The translations under genes were made by a program, and so were the position numbers. The notes beneath the pieces were generated by a model. That model saw nothing but the letters and a program-made list of their open reading frames with translations. It was not told the DNA's origin and did not search any database. A DNA stretch of 64,000 bases, from positions 1,380,648 to 1,444,647 of the forward strand of contig CM073329.1 in assembly GCA_037043015.1 (NCBI GenBank), read 5' to 3'. Position 1 is the stretch's first letter. Every line of letters begins with the position of its first letter. This DNA is from Bryum argenteum. Lineage: Eukaryota > Streptophyta > Bryopsida > Bryales > Bryaceae. Positions 61,116 through 64,000 of this stretch are shown here, one piece after another.

Positions 61116-61349
61116 CCCTTAAACGTCAGACCCAGCCCGAGGGGCTGGGTTTTTTTTTAGAGAATCTTGCTCATAACGTACACTCCATTATACCAAATGG
61201 AATTTTTAAAATTCCAAACTGAGCACCTTAAAGAGATCTATACTTTCTTAGAATAGAGCTCACGCAAATTAAAAATAGAATAGTGCTAAAAGTGGAGTTT
61301 TAAAAGAGAATTTGGGTGTGGTATCAGGACATCATATGACGTTTAAGGG
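61116..61349. mobile_element. TTAA-flanked MITE (piggyBac-like), short subfamily, intact
   Basis: Perfect 12-bp ends (CCCTTAAACGTC / GACGTTTAAGGG) with TTAA on both sides (61112-61115 and 61350-61353); 234 bp. It is highly similar to 55998-56231 in the same orientation. Confidence 0.82.
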
Positions 61350-61441
61350 TTAACAAGGTATGAATCAGGTGAGCATATGGTGGAGTAATCAAGTCTGCTA
61401 TGTAGGACACTTGGACCTAAGTAGCTTGTGTTCACATTTAA

Positions 61442-61789
61442 CCCTTAAACGCCTGAGCGGCCTCGAGGGGGCCGTTTCCAACAGAATCCTCTCTGTAGCT
61501 CTCAAACATTAATATTTTGATGTCAAATTGGTCACCTTCTTCTCATGCATTCAAAAAGTGAAATTTTAGAATTCAAATCACAATTTGTATGAGTGATTTT
61601 GTGCTTTGAAAGGATTGTGGTAGGTAGGTTGGGGTTGTATAATACTTGTAGGAGGTTGCAAGCTCATCAATGATTGGATCATTCATGATGCCCAAGTTCA
61701 AATAGTGCACTATTCATGATGCCCAAGTGCAAAAGATGTTGTGATCCAATACTCGGCTGCCCAAATCCGTATAGCTAGGCGTTTAAGGG
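61442..61789. mobile_element. TTAA-flanked MITE (piggyBac-like), long subfamily, intact
   Basis: Ends CCCTTAAACGCC and GGCGTTTAAGGG (61438-61441 and 61790-61793 are TTAA); 348 bp. Interior is the reverse complement of 6216-6541. It carries an internal duplication of TTCATGATGCCCAAGT(T/G)CAA near 61680-61730. Confidence 0.82.
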
Positions 61790-61999
61790 TTAAGTAAGTA
61801 ACAAACAAGTATCGCAAATTAACAAAAACTATAAGAATTGATTGAAAATTATTCTAGTCAATACAACATACAAATGACAATCCCTTTAATTTGTGTGCCT
61901 CAATGTGTGACGATCAACGAAACTGCTTTATACAACAAAGTATACTCCAAACAACCATTTAACACTTTCCAGATTCTCGAAATTTTGTTATTGGGTGTA

Positions 62000-62110
62000 T
62001 ACATCAATAGGGGTTAGTAGTCCTATATCATTATTGTATTATGTCCTAGGGGCATATTATTGAGGGTAGGTCAAACGGACACAATATTAAGGCCAACCCA
62101 CAAGGTTCTA
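62000..62110 (+). mobile_element. SINE-like repeat sharing the LINE 3' module
   Basis: AGGGGTTAGTAGTCCTATATC, TGTCCTAGGGGCATATTATTG and GTCAAACGGACACAATA follow the same order as the LINE 3' module at 36160-36235. Same strand as the LINE. Limits are approximate. Confidence 0.5.
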
Positions 62111-64000
62111 ATGTTCTAATTAATTCATATGTGTTTTTCCCCCCAAATGTGGCCTTACATCTTAGATTTACCATGTGAAGTGAAGTGAGGAGGTCCAAGA
62201 ATCAACCCCTTTTACACACTATTTTGGAAGTTTCTTCGTACATGCATGCTAAAAGTAATAGCAAGTTCTCAAACTTTGCTTGAGAATAGCCATACTAGAC
62301 ATTTTTATCCATTGGTAATATAAACACAACTTGGTTCTTGACGTGAAAAGTCGATTCCTCTTGCTTATATGTAGAGGGGATGAAGACATGCGTAAGCAAA
62401 TGCATTAAAGAGAAAAGGACTAATTGCCACTTTCCTCTCATGTGGAGCCACTTAAAAAAATAAAAATAAAAATAAATAATTTAGGGACACTTTACATGGG
62501 GAGTTAAGCCGTTTGTGGGCCTTAAGAATTTGGTCCATTCAATACTTCTCAAGGAATGAACCAATCACATGACTTGATTTTTGTCCCCTTTAGGCCTCAT
62601 GAACAACTCAAACACCCTAGGGCTTTACATCGGGTGAAAAAACACTGTTGAGGTCACTTTGTGTCGGATGAATGAATTTGAGATCTGGTACTGCACGATA
62701 GACAACGTTGTTTTCATCCAAAATCGTCACGGTGATGAGCTCCGAATTTCTAAGGTTAACATGAGTCTACATGGCAGAGCCTAGATAAGAAGGCAGAACC
62801 AAGTTGGGGTTGATCAGTATTACAAGTTGAAGCGTTTGCTGACTGAGCTGAGCATTTTGTACTGTCCAGGGGTACAAGGACAATGAGCATGCAAACGTAT
62901 GAGTGAACGTATGCGGGATTTTCGGTTGTCAAGGAGAAGCGCGTCTGCCAAATGTCGAAAAGAGGGCATGAGTAACATCGAACGGTCAGCTTGGGCTTTA
63001 ACTTTCACAGGACTCTAAAGGCTCCGTTTCACAATCTGCACAAAATATCTTAGCTTTGCTCTGAGGCCATGTCTTTCTGGGTTTGGCTTTGTGCTTTTCA
63101 CCACTTTTCTCAAGCTGAGTGGTTTCTTCAAGTTGTGAGTTGATATTCGGAAGATACTTATTTGCTGACATAGATATCACACCATACTTTTTCGAGCTCT
63201 TTTTGTAAGCAATGGAGTAGCCTCACCCAAACATCCAGCATCTGTTCGATGGTAACTAATGCATATGGAATCTGAAACATTGTACTGAAAGTAAACTTCA
63301 TGATATGGAAAAGTATTGTAGAACTCAAAATTCCAAATACTACCTGAAGCTACCTTTACTAAGTTCTTCATGGCATGCGCCTTTTGCAAGAAAGCCTTTT
63401 AACCACGCCACTTTCAACTCCTAAAGACCCGAGCAACATTAAGGTTCAACTCTCTCCAAAATTGAGCACGTAATAATTGAATGAATATTCACAAGATGAT
63501 CTATGAGTTTGTAGAGTATTAGCGTGGGAACTCTTGCAGAAGAATTTTATTTTTTTCATTGCAAAAATTGAGAGATCCAAGCATTTAACCCTGAAAAGTC
63601 CCTTGGGGATAGTATGTACGTTGTCGTAGAATTAGGATTTGCTACCAACAAGAAACTCTAAACTGGAATTGTAATAGCTCACTAGAACCGCATTGATTCA
63701 AATGTCAACTTCTTCTTTGAACTCAAACCCATTAAAGGTGTGCATTCACTCCAGATACAACCAAAATACACCGTATTCTACTGGTCGCCAGGACACGCTC
63801 AGACCTTTAGGAGTTAAAGAAGAACGAGCACTTAAGAAATTTCCTCGCAATCAACTTTGAGCAAGCTTACTGACTTCATGCAAAGTCATAACTGCAGCCT
63901 CACTTGAGATTACACTACCTAATAGAGTTTCATACCATTCATCTTAGAATTATTTAAGGTCCACGAAATCATTTTTGAGGCTTACATTGCGTTGAAGTAC
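62111..64000. other. AT-rich intergenic, no gene supported
   Basis: Several 60-70-codon minus-strand frames (for example 62820-63008 and 63177-63389) show no family resemblance and no splice-consistent chain. A TTAACCCTGAAAAG sequence at about 63585 faintly resembles a TTAA-MITE end without a partner in the window. Confidence 0.45.

Overview
This window is nuclear DNA of a land plant. Every recognisable host gene is a plant gene broken by short GT-AG introns: a sucrose transporter end, the plant-specific stalk protein P3, ribosomal protein L39, a CDKD kinase, a kanadaptin-like FHA protein, chloroplast CSP41a and galactokinase. The non-genic half is AT-rich and full of transposons. A large LINE with 2A motifs and several TTAA-flanked MITEs are not typical of flowering plants as I know them, so a non-seed plant (bryophyte, lycophyte or fern) is my weak guess; the sequence does not settle it.

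Layout. 1-772: 3' end of a sucrose/proton symporter. 3340-4054: P3. 5.8-6.5 kb: two MITEs. 7849-8451 (minus): RPL39, whose first coding exon is only the ATG. 9954-16532: a decayed Ty1/copia element with both LTRs and a CAAAC target duplication, interrupted by a probable solo LTR carrying 180-bp repeats. 17133-19010: CDKD (CDK7-type) kinase, six exons. 21541-36385: a 14.8-kb LINE bounded by a 13-bp target duplication. 36736-42074: 13-exon kanadaptin-like gene. 43782-46037: CSP41a, six exons. 46595-51533 (minus): galactokinase. 52-64 kb: no gene seen; a dense field of MITEs, SINE-like pieces and a canonical non-autonomous CACTA element.

Two things stand out. (1) The LINE has a long leader with splice-like sites, an RRM-like ORF1, a 1.3-kb lysine-rich A-rich ORF that meets the next ORF through an ATGA overlap, two 2A ribosome-skipping motifs (one intact, one with D to V) in duplicated contexts, then endonuclease, reverse transcriptase and RNase H with scattered frameshifts. 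(2) Galactokinase has two adjacent 83-bp exons, same phase, each encoding the 28-residue GHMP motif-2 segment. Using both breaks the frame, so they look like mutually exclusive exons that swap part of the nucleotide-binding site.

The host genes are unrelated housekeeping or metabolic genes (translation, cell cycle/transcription, sugar transport and salvage, chloroplast RNA) with no operon-like logic. The transposons show layering: a SINE-like piece sits inside the LINE's own (ATCT)n tail with its own 13-bp duplication, and related 3' modules are scattered to 62 kb. Exon boundaries were set by hand from frame, GT-AG sites and family similarity, not from transcripts.
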